From: Trichopria drosophilae
Lineage: Eukaryota > Arthropoda > Insecta > Hymenoptera > Diapriidae
DNA length: 64,000 nucleotides
Assembly: GCA_030407085.1 (NCBI GenBank)
Contig: CM059582.1
Coordinates: 71,381,501 to 71,445,500 of the forward strand
Direction: 5' to 3'
The translations under genes and the position numbers were made by a program. The notes under the pieces are model-generated. The model saw only the letters and a list, made by a program, of their open reading frames with translations. It had not been told where the DNA came from and searched no databases. The first letter of the stretch is position 1. Every line of letters begins with the position of its first letter. Shown piece by piece: positions 38,701 to 51,810 of the stretch.

Positions 38701-41700
38701 ACCCCAAACTAAATCCAACTAAATCAATCTCACAATCACCCACAACACAAACAACCCACCCTTCCTCCACTCAAACACTCCTAATCACATCCCCCACTCA
38801 CACCCCAAAACCTTAAATTCAAAAATCATCCCCTAATTCAACAAATCCCAATCTCCCCAAAATCACACCCCTCCAACTCACACCCCCACAAATTCCCCAC
38901 CTCCACTCCCTAACACACACCCTCACTATCACACCCCAAAACACTAAATCTCAAAAAAATCAAAACCCCCACAAATCAACTAAATCCTAAAATATCTACC
39001 CACACCCCCAACTACACCACACCCACACCCCCCCCCTCCAACATCCCCAACCACTCACTCCCCACTCACATCCCCCACAAACCCCTTAAAAAAAATCTAC
39101 CAACCCTAAATTCCACTAAATCTCCAATCTCCACACTCCACCTCACACCCAACACACTAACACCTCCCACACCCTCAAACCCCCCTAACACTCACCTCAC
39201 CTACTAACCCACACACCCCTTAAATCTCAAAAAAATCCCTTACCCATACAAAAACTCAATCTCCCCACACCCACCCTAAACACCCCCTCCCCCCAACATC
39301 CCACTAACACACCTCAACTAAAACCCATCACAACCCCTAAAAATCTAAATAAATCCAAAAACCCCCAATCACTAATCCCTCAATCTCCAATACACCCCTC
39401 AAACCACACCACAAAACCCTTCCTCCCACCTCCAACACCCCCAACACTCCTTCACTCTCATAAAAACACCCACAAACCCCAAATACTTAACCCTACACAC
39501 CTAAATTCAATAAATCAATCTCCCCCCAATCCATACTCCAACCACCACCCCCCCACCACAAAACACCTCAATAACCCACCTCTCTTAACACCACACAAAA
39601 ACCCCACCAAAAAATCACACTCCAAAAATAAATCCTCCAAATCTCCCCACTAATCCACACCCCACCCACCAAAAACACTCAAAATCCTAACAACCCTTAC
39701 TCAACCCCCCCCCCCCAACCCAAATCTCAAAAAAATCCCAAAAACACCCTAATCCCTCAAACCCCCCACCCACACTCCACCCCTCCACAACACCAACCTT
39801 TCCCCCTCCAACACAACATAACCAATCACACCCAAAATAACTTCAAACTACCCCCTAAAACCCATTCATAAATCTCAATCTACACTCCCCACATCCACAC
39901 CCCCACCCTCCCCACCCCAAACACTCCTAACACAACATCACACCCTCCACACCAAAAAAAACCCCCTAACCACTACACAACATCCAAATACCCACACTCC
40001 CCAACTCCACACCCACCCCCCAATCCACCCTCCACCTCCTAACTCTCAACATAACACCCCCACCAAACCCTTAAACCCTCAAAACCCAATTACAAATCTC
40101 AAAAAAACAATTCCACCCCAACTCACAACACCCCCTTCTCTCCCACCCCAAATCTCCCAACTCAACCTCCCCCTCACACCCCACCAAACCCCTTAAATTA
40201 AAAAAAAATCCACCAAACAAAACTCAACTAAATCCCATCCCCACCATCACCAAAAACACAAACCCACCCCCCTCAATTCTCCCTAAACCCCCCCCACCCC
40301 CACAACCAACTTAACCAAAAAAACCCCACCTTACACCCCTAAACCAACCTCCACACAACAATAAACACAATCCCACACCCAAACCCTCAAACCTCCCTAA
40401 AACAACCAACTCCTCACTCAAACACCCCACACCCCCAAAATCCAAAAAATCCTAATAAAACCAAATCTCACATAAAATCCTAAAATCTCCTCCCACACCC
40501 CCACACCCCAAACACAACCATCCCCCCAACCCTCAATCACACACCAAATAAACCCTCCACTCACCCCTCAAACAATACCCAAAAACCACAAAAAACAACC
40601 AACAACCTAAATTACAATACCACAAAACACCCCCACATCTAAACCCTACCATCTCCCACTCCATCCCAAACATCCCCTTCACCAACCCAAATACACCTAA
40701 CAAAATAATAAACCCACTCTCAAAACCAACCAAACCCAATAATTCAACCCCAACCCCCAAATACTACAAACCACCTTACCACCCCCTCAAAAACTCCCCA
40801 ACCTTAACAATCCCTCATCAAAACCCCACAAACCCCTTAAAATCCTCAAAAAACAACACCCCATACTATAAACCTCCCCCATCTCCCACAAACCCCCCCA
40901 CATCCCAACAACCCACAAACCCCACCACCCCCCACCATAACACACCTCAACTAAACCCACAACCTTAAATTCATAAAAACAACCCTCCCAACCCCCCAAA
41001 TCCCTCAAACCCCCACCCATAACTCCACAACCTCTAAACACATCCACCCCCCATACACCAAACATATTCACCCAAAACAACCCCCCCCCAACCAAAAATC
41101 TCAAACAACCATACCCTATATCACAACTAAATTCAACTCCCAACACTCCCACAATACCTCCAAAAATCAAACCACCCTCCCCACCCCACAACACAATACA
41201 ACAAACTTTATCCCCCCCCACCAACCCAATACAAATTAACTCCCACAACCCCCCAATCAATTAAATCCCAACCCCCACTCAAACACCCAAAAAACCCCAA
41301 CAAAAATCAAAACACCCCTCAACATCCCCTAACTCCTACATACTCACAAATACCAACTAAACCAATTAAACCAAACCCCAAAAAATATCCACCCAACCCC
41401 CCTAAATCTAATAAACCCAAACTACAACAACAAAACCCACACCCATCCACAACACACATTCTTCCACCAAAAACACACAATACACCCCCCCATCCCAATC
41501 ACAAACCATAATCCAAAAAAAAATCAAAAATACTACAACCTCAATAAAAACTACTTACACCACATCCAATAACTACACACCCCCACATCCCCTACACCAA
41601 CACCCACTCCCCACTACCCCCCTCAAATCCAAATAAAAAACAAACCCCCCATCCCTAAATCCCAACAAAAACCACAACCACTCCTCAATAATCAAACTCC

Positions 41701-44180
41701 ACCTTCACTCCCCCCCTCCAACATCAAAAACCTTCCATAAACATCCCCCCTAACCACTAAACCCCAAAAACACACATAACCCTCAACACAACTCACTAAA
41801 CATCCAATCACCAAACATTCAATCAACAAATAAAATTAAACAAACCAATCCCAATAAACTCCTACAATCTATACCAACCTAATCCAAAAACACCTCCACA
41901 AAATTAAAATCCACTCTCTATCCCCCCAAACAAAATATCCATAAACAAACATACCCCATAAAACAAAAAAAAATCCAACAAAATACACCTACATAAACCA
42001 ATATCACCCCCCAAAAACACTAAATACACATCTTTACTAAAATTAACAAAAAAAACACACTCAACCAATAAACCCAATCAAAAAAAAAAAACCAAAACAT
42101 ACCCATACAACCCCCAATTCCAACTCATAAAAACAAAAACATTCCCCACATTAAACAAACACAATCCACAAAATATTCAACAATCACAATCCAACAAAAA
42201 TCAAATACATCCTAAACAACAATATAAACCTACACACCCTCTCACACCCCCAAAACAACAAATCCCCTACAAATACCCCCACCTTAACCCTAATCTCAAT
42301 AAATCTCTCCCCCAAAACAACACAATAAAAACAAACAACACCTTCTACAACAATCCTTATCAACCACAACACTCCATAACACCCCCAAAACTCTTAACTC
42401 AAAAAAAACCCACTAACAACCTAAATCTCAACTAACTATTCCACAAAACCCCACACTCCCACCCCCATCCCCTCCCCCCCAACACTCCAAAACAAACCTA
42501 TACACCCCAACAAAACCCAAACCCAAATAAATTACACACCCAAATCCTCAACTAAATTCATTACACAAAAATCCCAACACTCCCAATAAACACAAACCAA
42601 TCTCCCACCCCCCCCCCTATAACCATCTTCTATTCCAAACAAACTACCACCTCAACCAAAACTCAAAAAACAATCCTTACACCCCTAACCTAATCTAAAT
42701 CTCATCTCCCAACCCCAAATCTCCAAACCACCCCACTCCCTCCACACTCCACACTACAAAACAACTCCCAAAACCCCACCAAAACATAACTAAAAAATCA
42801 AAAACCAAATTAAATACACTCCCAAACCATCCCTCCACCCCAATCCCCTCCCCACCCTCAATAATCAACCCAAAACAATTCACTACACCCACAAAACCAA
42901 ACAAATACCCAAAAAAAACCTAACACCAAAACTCAAACCAAAATCCCCACCCCCACACAAACAACACCCATCCCACCCCTCCAACTCCCCCTCACCCCCT
43001 TAAAACCCATACCAACCAAACAAATACCAACCCTACAATAATCTCAACTCCCCCAAACTCCAAACCCAAACAAACACAAACCCACTCCCCCCTCCAAACA
43101 TACCAATCCATTCTTAAATACATCAACAACCCCCTCACCCCAATCAATTACCCCAATAAATCACTTCCATCACCAAAAACCCAAACTAAAAACCATACAT
43201 CCACCCTCCAACACTCCCTACACTCCCATTCCTTTAAAACCCAATCAAACCAAAACCATCAAAAAAAAAATCACACACCCCCACCATACACCAATCTCCC
43301 AAACCAAAAAATCTACCAATCCTCAAACCACCCCACAACTCCAACCCAAATACCATATCCATCACACCATCCCTAAAACCCAAACTCAATATAAATAAAC
43401 ACTCCCAACTAAAAAATCCAACTCCCAAAACCCACTAACCAAAAACACCATCCCAACCCAACACTAATACCAACTCAATCCACCCATACAAAATAAATCC
43501 TAAAAAACCTAAAATCAAAAACAATCCCAACAACCAAACCAACCAAAAAAATCTAAAAACCACCCACCCCAAAACATCACCATAAAATCCCCTCACCTAC
43601 ACCAACAAAAACTAATCAAAAAAACCACATTACACCATAACTCCCAACCTAAAAACATCATCCACCACCCCAACCACAAAACACCACAATAACCCCCCCC
43701 CTCAAACAATCCCTAACATAATCACTATACAAAACCCACACCAACCCCCTCACAAAAAACCCTCCCCCTCACACACCCATAACAAATAAAAATCCACACC
43801 CACTACCTCACATAAAAACCTCAACCCACCCCCAAACCCCCAACAATTACCTCACCTATCTATCACAACATAATACACTAATAATAATAATCTCTTACCC
43901 ACTAACAATCCACACTAAATAAAACTAACAAAACCCTAACAAACAACATAAACCTCTCAATACACAAAAATCTCCAAATCCCAACTACAAACCTTAATAT
44001 CCATAACCCCCCACTCCCCAAAAATCACATAATAATCATCTCTTTTTCCTTCAACCAATCTCACCAAACTTAAAAAAAAATCCAACAAACAACATAACAA
44101 TCTAATCAAAAAACACAAACTCCCCCTCACAACACAAAAACTCCCCAATCACCCCAATCCCCAAAAAAATAAAAAACACA
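26703..44180. other. G-free tract, probable sequencing artefact
   Basis: Reading through this stretch I found no G on the plus strand. Consistently, minus-strand translations lack Pro, His, Gln, Thr and Ala, whose codons all need C, and no plus-strand ATG exists. From about 26.8 to 40.8 kb a pseudo-repeat is visible, anchored on CCTTAAATTCAAAAAA, with CCTAAATCTCAAT and CAATCTCCCCACAC. Spacings of successive TTAAAT anchors from 29,141 to 30,000 are 126, 126, 130, 121, 109, 125 and 122. From about 40.8 to 44.18 kb the period fades into C/A-rich text with less T; the last T is at 44,170. It fits the reverse-orientation satellite with its Gs and some other bases missing. I see no gene, RNA or mobile element here. 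Confidence 0.8.
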
Positions 44181-44682
44181 ACCCCCCCCCCCCCACCCCC
44201 CCCCCCCCCCACCCCCCCCCCCCCCCACCCCCCCCCCCCCCCACCCCCCCCCCCCCCCACCCCCCCCCCCCCCCACCCCCCCCCCCCCCCACCCCCCCCC
44301 CCCCCCACCCCCCCCCCCCCCCACCCCCCCCCCCCCCCACCCCCCCCCCCCCCCACCCCCCCCCCCCCCCACCCCCCCCCCCCCCCACCCCCCCCCCCCC
44401 CCACCCCCCCCCCCCCCCACCCCCCCCCCCCCCCACCCCCCCCCCCCCCCACCCCCCCCCCCCCCCACCCCCCCCCCCCCCCACCCCCCCCCCCCCCCAC
44501 CCCCCCCCCCCCCCACCCCCCCCCCCCCCCACCCCCCCCCCCCCCCACCCCCCCCCCCCCCCACCCCCCCCCCCCCCCACCCCCCCCCCCCCCCACCCCC
44601 CCCCCCCCCCACCCCCCCCCCCCCCCACCCCCCCCCCCCCCCACCCCCCCCCCCCCCCACCCCCCCCCCCCCCCACCCCCCA
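44181..44682. repeat. Exact 16-nt repeat: one A and fifteen C
   Basis: A residues fall at 44,181 and 44,195, then every 16 bases exactly (44,211, 44,227, 44,243, and on to 44,675), with only C between them: thirty full 16-nt periods without one error. The final A is at 44,682, directly before GCGGGCTGG of the right array. Such regularity is unlike any natural simple repeat next to highly variable sequence. The apparent glycine/tryptophan/valine-rich frames on the minus strand are by-products of it. Confidence 0.9.
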
Positions 44683-44758
44683 GCGGGCTGGATCTAGTAA
44701 CTTTCGATAATTCGTTTATTTTCGCATTATTTATTATGATATTCGAGAGATTGCTATA

Positions 44759-44919
44759 TTTTCTCAATTCGCAAACGAATCGCAAACGTTTGAGACCGAC
44801 GGCAAAAAAATCGCAAACCTTTTAAAGGATTTTGTATATCGAGGCGGGCTGGATCTAGTAACTTTCGATAATTCGTTTATTTTCGCATTATTTATTATGA
44901 TATTCGGGAGATTGCTATA
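44759..44919 (+). repeat. Reference type A1 monomer (161 bp)
   Basis: This is a consensus-like type A unit. In unit coordinates, CGCAAAC boxes are at 12-18, 23-29 and 54-60. The perfect 10-bp palindrome CAAACGTTTG is at 25-34 (44,783-44,792). An A7 tract is at 46-52. The cassette with CGAGGCGGGCTGGATCTAG fills 66-104. The AT-rich half, with TTCGATAATTCGTTTATTT and TTATTTATTATGATATTCG, fills 105-161. A1 dominates the right array, usually with ATTCGGGAGATTGCTA at its end. This copy has GACGGC before the A-tract, a variant also seen near 5,970 and 6,125. Confidence 0.95.
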
Positions 44920-46303
44920 TTTTCTCAATTCGCAAACGAATCGCAAACGTTTGAGACCGATTGCAAAAGAATCGCAAACCTTTTTAAGGATTTTGTATAT
45001 CGAGGCGAGCTGGATCTAGTAACTTTCGATAATCCGATTATTTTCGCATTATTTATTATGATATTCGGGAAATTGCTATATTTTCTCAATTCGCAAACGA
45101 ATCGCAAACGTTTGAGACCGATGGCAAAAAAATCGCAAACCTTTTAAAGGATTTTGTATATCGAGGCGGGCTGGATCTAGTAACTTTCGATAATTCGTTT
45201 ATTTTCGCCTTATTTATTATGATATTCGGGAGATTGCTATATTTTCTCAATTCGCAAACGAATCGCAAACGTTTGAGACCGATTGCAAGAAAATCGCAAA
45301 CCTTTTAAAGGATTTTGTATATCGAGGCGGGCTGGATCTAGTAACTTTCGATAATTCGTTTATTTTCGCATTATTTATTATGATATTCGGGAGATTGCTA
45401 TATTTTCTCAATTCGCAAACGAATCGCAAACGTTTGAGACCGATTGCAAGAAAATCGCAAACCTTTTAAAGGATTTTGTATATCGAGGCGGGCTGGATCT
45501 AGTAACTTTCGATAATTCGTTTATTTTCGCCTTATTTATTATGATATTCGGGAGATCGCTATATTTTCTCAATTCGCAAACGAATCGCAAACGTTTGAGA
45601 CTGATTGCAAGAAAATCGCAAACCTTTTAAAGGATTTTGTATATCGAGGCGGGCTGGATCTAGTAACTTTCGATAATTCGTTTATTGTCGCCTTATTTAT
45701 TATGATATTCGGGAGATTGCTATATTTTCTCAATTCGCAAACGAATCGCAAACGTTTGAGACCGATTGAAAAAAATCGCAAACCCTTTAAGGGATTTTGT
45801 ATATCGAGGCGGCCACGTCAAGTAACTTTCGATAATTCGTTTATTTTCGCATTATTTATTATGATATTCGGGAGTTTGCTATATTTTCTCAAATCGCAAA
45901 CGAATCGCAAACGTTTGAGACCGATTGCAAAAAAATCGCAAACCTTTTAAAGGATTTTGTATATCGAGGCGGGCTGGATCTAGTAACTTTCGATAATTCG
46001 TTTATTTTCGCATTATTTATTATGATAATCAGGAGATTGCTATATTTTCTCAAATCGCAAACGAATCGCAAACGTTTGAGACAGATTGCAAAGAAATCGC
46101 AAACCTTTTAAAGGATTTTGTATACTAAGGCGGGTTGGATCTAGTAACTTTCGATAATTCGTTTATTTTCGCCTTATTTATTATGATATTCGGGAGATTG
46201 CTATATTTTCTCAATTCGCAAATGAATCGCAAACGTTTGAGACCGATTGCAAAAAAAACGCATACATTTTAAAGGATTTTGTATATCGGGCGGGCCACGT
46301 CTA

Positions 46304-46744
46304 GTAACTTTCGATAATTCGTTTATTTTCACATTATTTATTATGATATTCGGGAGACTGCCATATTTTCTCAATTCACAAACGAATCGCAAACGTTTGA
46401 GACCGATTGAAAAAAATCGCAAACCTTTTAAGGGATTTTGAAGCGAACGTGAAGTTAGCGGGCCACGTCGATTAACTTTCGATAATTCGTTTATTTTCGC
46501 ATTATTTATTATGATATTCGGGAGACTGCTATATTTTCTCAATTCACAAACGATTCGCAAACGTTTGAGACCGATTGCAAAAAAATCGCAAACCTTCTAA
46601 AGGATTTTGTATATCGAGGCGGGCTGGATCTAGTAACTTTCGATAATTCGTTTATTTTCGCCTTATTTATTATGATATTCGGGAGATTGCTATATTTTCT
46701 CAATTCGCAAACGAATCGCAAACGTTTGAGACCGATTGCAAAAA
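46304..46744 (+). repeat. Right-array duplicated block, copy 1
   Basis: Matches 55,834-56,274 at offset 9,530. Shared markers are TTTTCACATTATTT, GGGAGACTGCCATATTTTC, GATTGAAAAAAATCGC, TTAGCGGGCCACGTCG and CACAAACGATTCGC in the same order. It spans about three units, including one B unit. Confidence 0.82.
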
Positions 46745-47882
46745 AATCGCAAACCTTTTAAGGGATTTTGTATATCGAGGCGGGCTGGACCTAGTAACTT
46801 ACGATAATTCGTTTATTTTCACCTTATTTATTATAATATTCGGGACATTGCTATATTTTCTAAAATCGCAATTCGCAATCGTTTGAGACCGATGGCAAAA
46901 AAATCGCAAACCTTTTAAAGGATTTTGTATATCGAGGCGGGCTGGATCTAGTAACTTTCGATAATTCGTTTATTTTCGCATTATTTATTATGATATTCGG
47001 GAGATTGCTATATTTTCTCAATTCGCAAACGAATCGCAAACGTTTGAGACCGATTGCAAAAAAATCGCAAACCTTTTAAAGGATTTTGAAGCGAACGTGA
47101 AGTTAGCCGGCCACGTCGAGTAACTTTCGATAATTCGTTTATTTTCGCCTTATTTATTATGATATTCGGGAGATTGCTATATTTTCTCAATTCGCAAACG
47201 AATCGCAAACGTTTGAGACCGATTGCAAAAAAATCGCAAACCTTTTAAAGGATTTTGTATATCGAGGCGGGCTGGATCTAGTAACTTTCGATAATTCGTT
47301 TATTTTCGCCTTATTTATTATGATATTCGGGAGATTGCTATATTTTCTCAATTCGCAAACGAATCGCAAACGTTTGAGACCGATGGCAAAAAAATCGCAA
47401 ACCTTTTAAAGGATTTTGTATATCGAGGCGGGCTGGATCTAGTAACTTTCGATAATTCGTTTATTTTCGCCTTATTTATTATGATATTCGGGAGATTGCT
47501 ATATTTTCTCAATTCGCAAACGAATCGCAAACGTTTGAGACCGATTGCAAAAAAATCGCAAACCTTTTAAAGGATTTTGTATATCGAGGCGGGCTGGATC
47601 TAGTAACTTTTGATAATTCGTTTATTTTCGCCTTATTTATTATGATATTCGAGAGATTGCTATATTTTCTCAATTCACAAACGAATCGCAAACGTTTGAG
47701 ACCGATTGAAAAAAATCGCAAACCTTTTAAGGGATTTTGAAGGCCGGCCGCGTCTAGTAACTTTCGATAATTCGTTTATTTTCGCCTTATTTATTATGAT
47801 ATTCGGGAGATTGCTATATTTTCTCAATTCGCAAACGAATCGCAAACGTTTGAGACCGATTGAAAAAAATCGCAAACCTTTT

Positions 47883-47927
47883 AAGGGATTTTGTATCGAA
47901 CGTGAAGAGGCGGCTACGTCGATTAAC
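47883..47927 (+). repeat. Mosaic A-B-A cassette
   Basis: GGGATTTTGTATCGAACG, then TGAAGAGGCGGCTACGTCG: a type A start, a type B middle (GAACGTGAAG), a type A-like GAGGCGG, then a B-like end. It implies two exchange points within ~45 bp, or conversion plus deletion. Confidence 0.75.
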
Positions 47928-49912
47928 TTTCGATAATTCGTTTATTTTCGCCTTATTTATTATGATATTCGGGAGATTGCTATATTTTCTCAATTCGCAA
48001 ACGAATCGCAAACGTTTGAGACGGATAGCAAAAAAATCGCAAACCTTTTAAAGGATTTTGTATATCGAGGCGGGCTGGATCTAGTAACTTTCGATAATTC
48101 GTTTATTTTCGCCTTATTTATTATGATATTCGAGAGATTGTTATATTTTCTCAATTCGCAAACGAATCGCAAACGTTTGAGACCGATGGCAAAAAAATCG
48201 CAAACCTTTTAAAGGATTTTGTATATCGAGGCGGGCTGGATCTAGTAACTTTCGATAATTCGTTTATTTTCGCCTTATTTATTATGATATTCGGGAGACT
48301 GCTATATTTTCTCAATTCACAAACGACTCGCAAACGTTTGAGACCGATTGCAAAAAAATCGCAAGCCTTCTAAAGGATTTTGTATATCGAGGCGGGCTGG
48401 ATCTAGTAACTTTCGATAATTCGTTTATTTTCGCCTTATTTATTATGATATTCAAGAGATCGTTATATTTTCTCAATTCGCAAACGAATCGCAAACGTTT
48501 GAGACCGATGGCAAAAAAATCGCAAACCTTTTAAAGGATTTTGTATATCGAGGCGGGCTGGATCTAGTAACTTTCGATAATTCGTTTATTTTCGCCTTAT
48601 TTATTATGATATTCGGGAGATTGCTATATTTTCTCAATTCGCAAACGAATCGCAAACGTTTGAGACCGATGGCAAAAAAATCGCAAACCTTTTAAAGGAT
48701 TTTGTATATCGAGGCGGGCTGGATCTAGTAACTTTCGATAATTCGTTTATTTTCGCCTTATTTATTATGATATTCGGGAGATTGCTATATTTTCTCAATT
48801 CGCAAACGAATCGCAAACGTTTGAGACTGATTGCAAGAAAATCGCAAACCTTTTAAAGGATTTTGTATGGGCGGGCTGGATCTAGTAACTTTCGATAATT
48901 CGTTTATTTTCGCATTATTTATTATTATATTCGGGAGATTGCTATATTTTCTCAAATCGCAAACGAATCGCAAACGTTTGAGACCGATTGCAAAAAAATC
49001 GCAAACCTTTTAAAGGATTTTGTATATCGAGGCGGGCTGGATCTAGTAACTTTCGATAATTCGTTTATTTTCGCCTTATTTATTATGATATTCGAGAGAT
49101 TGCTATATTTTCTCAATTCGCAAACGAATCGCAAACGTTTGAGACCGATAGCAAAAAAATCGCAAACCTTTTAAAGGATTTTGTATATCGAGGCGGGCTG
49201 GATCTAGTAACTTTCGATAATTCGTTTATTTTCGCCTTATTTATTATGATATTCGGGAGATTGCTATATTTTCTCAATTCGCAAACGAATCGCAAACGTT
49301 TGAGACCGATAGCAAAAAAATCGCAAACCTTTTAAAGGATTTTGTATATCGAGGCGGGCTGGATCTAGTAACTTTCGATAATTCGTTTATTTTCGCCATA
49401 TTTATTATGATATTCGAGAGATCGTTATATTTTGTCAATTCGCAAACGATTCGCAAACGTTTGAGACCGATTGCAAGAAATTCGCAAACCTTTTAAAGGA
49501 TTTTGTATATCGAGGCGGGCTGGATCTCGTAACTTTCGATAATTCGTTTATTTTCGCCTAACTTATTATGATATTCGGGAGATTGCTATATTTTCTCAAT
49601 TCGCAAACGAATCGCAAACGTTTGAGACCGATTGCAAAAAAATCGCAAGCCTTCTAAAGGATTTCGTATATTGAGGCGGCCTGGATGTAGTAACTTTCGA
49701 TAATTCGTTTATTTTCGCCTAATTTATTATGATATTCGGGAGATCGCTATATTTTCTCAATTCACAAACGACTCGCAAACGTTTGAGACCGATTGCAAAA
49801 AAATCGCAAGCCTTCTAAAGGATTTTGTATATCGAGGCGGGCTGGATCTAGTAACTTTCGATAATTCGTTTATTTTCGCCTTATTTATTATGATATTCGG
49901 GAGATTGCTATA

Positions 49913-50062
49913 TTTTCTCAATTCGCAAACGTTTGAGACCGATGGCAAAAAAATCGCAAACCTTTTAAAGGATTTTGTATATCGAGGCGGGCTGGATCTA
50001 GTAACTTTCGATAATTCGTTTATTGTCGCCTAATTTATTATTATATTCGGGAGATTGCTATA
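49913..50062 (+). repeat. Monomer with 11-bp box deletion (150 bp)
   Basis: CAATTCGCAAACGTTTGAG shows only one CGCAAAC box where two are normal. The unit is 150 bp. It has the same breakpoints as the left-array unit at 15,237, arising independently in a different subtype (GATGGC). Confidence 0.88.
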
Positions 50063-51770
50063 TTTTCTCAATTCGCAAACGAATCGCAAACGTTTGAGAC
50101 CGATTGAAAAAAATCGCAAACCCTTTAAGGGATTTTGAAGCGAACGTGAAGTTAGCCGGCCACGTCGATTAACATTCGATAATTCGTTCATTTTCGCATT
50201 ATTTATTATTATATTCGGGAGATTGCTATATTTTCTCAATTCGCAAACGAATCGCAAACTTTTGAGACCGATAGCAAGAAATTCGCAAACCTTTTAAAGG
50301 ATTTTGTATATCGAGGCGGGCTGGATCTAGTAACTTTCGATAATTCGTTTATTTTCGCCTTATTTATTATGATATTCGGGAGATTGCTATATTTTCTCAA
50401 TTCACAAACGATTCGCAAACGTTTGAGACCGATTGCAAAAAAATCGCAAACCTTCTAAAGGATTTTGTATATCGAGGCGGGCTGGATCTAGAAACGTTCG
50501 ATAATTCGTTTATTTTCGCCTTATTTATTATGATATTCGAGAGATCGTTATATTTTCTTAATTCGCAAACGAATCGCAAACGTTTGAGACGGATAGCAAA
50601 AAAATCGCAAACCTTTTAAAGGATTTTGTATATCGAGGCGGGCTGGATCTAGTAACTTTCGATAATTCGTTTATTTTCGCATTATTTATTATGATATTCG
50701 GGAGATTGCTATATTTTCTTAATTCGCCAACGAATCGCAAACGTTTCAGACCGATTACAAAAAAAATCGCAAACCTTTTAAAGCATTTTGTATATGAAAG
50801 CGGCTGGATCTAGTAACTTTCGATAATTCGTTTATTTTCGCCTTATTTATTATGATATTCGAGAGATCGTTATATTTTGTCAATTCGCAAACGAATCGCA
50901 AACGTTTGAGACCGATGGCAAAAAAATCGCAAACCTTTTAAAGGATTTTGTATATCGAGGCGGGCTGGATCTCGTAACTTTCGATAATTCGTTTATTTTC
51001 GCCTAACTTATTATGATATTCGGGAGATTGCTATATTTTCTCAATTCGCAAACGAATCGCAAACGTTTGAGACCGATTGCAAAAAAATCGCAAACCTTTT
51101 AATGGATTTTGAAGCGAAGGTGAAGTTAGCCGGCCACGTCGATTAACTTTCGATAATTCGTTCATTTTCCCATTATTTATTATTACATTCGGGAGATTGC
51201 TATATTTTCTCAATTCGCAAACGAATCGCAAACGTTTGAGACCGATTGCAAAAAAATCGAAAACCTTCTAAAGGATTTTGTATATCGAGGCGGGCTGGAT
51301 CTAGTAACTTTCGATAATTCGTTTATTTTCGCCTTATTTATTATGATATTCGGGAGATTGCTATATTTTCTCAATTCGCAAACGAATCGCAAACGTTTGA
51401 GACCGATTGCAAAAAAATCGAAAACCTTTTAAAGGATTTTGTATATCGAGGCGGGCTGGATCTAGTAACTTTCGATAATTCGTTTATTTTCGCCTTATTT
51501 ATTATGATATTCGAGAGATTGTTATATTTTCTCAATTCGCAAACGAATCGCAAACGTTTGAGACCGATTGCAAAAAAATCGCAAACCTTTTAAAGGATTT
51601 TGTATATCGAGGCGGGCTGGATCTAGTAACTTTCGATAATTCGTCAGTATCGCCTTGTTTATTGTGATATTCGGGAGATTGCTATATTTTATCAATTCTC
51701 AAACGAATCGCAAACGTTTGAGACCGATTGCAAAAAAATCGAAAAACTTTTAAAGGATTTTGAAGCGAAC

Positions 51771-51810
51771 GTGAAGTTAGGCGGGCTTGATGTGTAAAAT
51801 TTGATTATTC
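51771..51810 (+). repeat. B/A hybrid cassette in a degenerate unit
   Basis: TGAAGCGAACGTGAAGTTAG of type B passes into GCGGGCTTGATGTG of type A, followed by a diverged TAAAATTTGATTATTCG. The preceding unit near 51,640-51,700 is also unusually diverged (TTCGTCAGTATCGCC). Confidence 0.75.

Noticed and set aside
26703..40850. CCCTAAA motifs suggesting plant-type telomere repeats
   Set aside because: They occur about once per ~123-bp period within a longer pseudo-repeat, never as tandem 7-mers. They come from the shared motif CCCCTAAATCTC.
40787..41260. 157-codon minus-strand open frame in the G-free tract
   Set aside because: It lacks Pro, His, Gln, Thr and Ala entirely because the strand has no C, and it resembles no protein family. 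It is a composition effect.
24041..44682. A new mobile element or integrated virus inserted in the satellite
   Set aside because: I found no terminal repeats, target-site duplication, polymerase, integrase or capsid-like frames. The left part is mirrored satellite and the rest is G-free low-complexity text.
44102..44785. Glycine-rich protein of up to 227 residues on the minus strand
   Set aside because: It is the translation of the exact 16-nt A/C repeat. Similar frames appear in other registers of the same tract, and the underlying DNA is probably artefactual.
44759..44919. CENP-B box in the monomer
   Set aside because: At both CGGG sites (in GAGGCGGGC and ATTCGGGAG) the A three bases upstream is present but the required TTCG at the proper distance is missing, so the core motif TTCGNNNNANNCGGG is not met.
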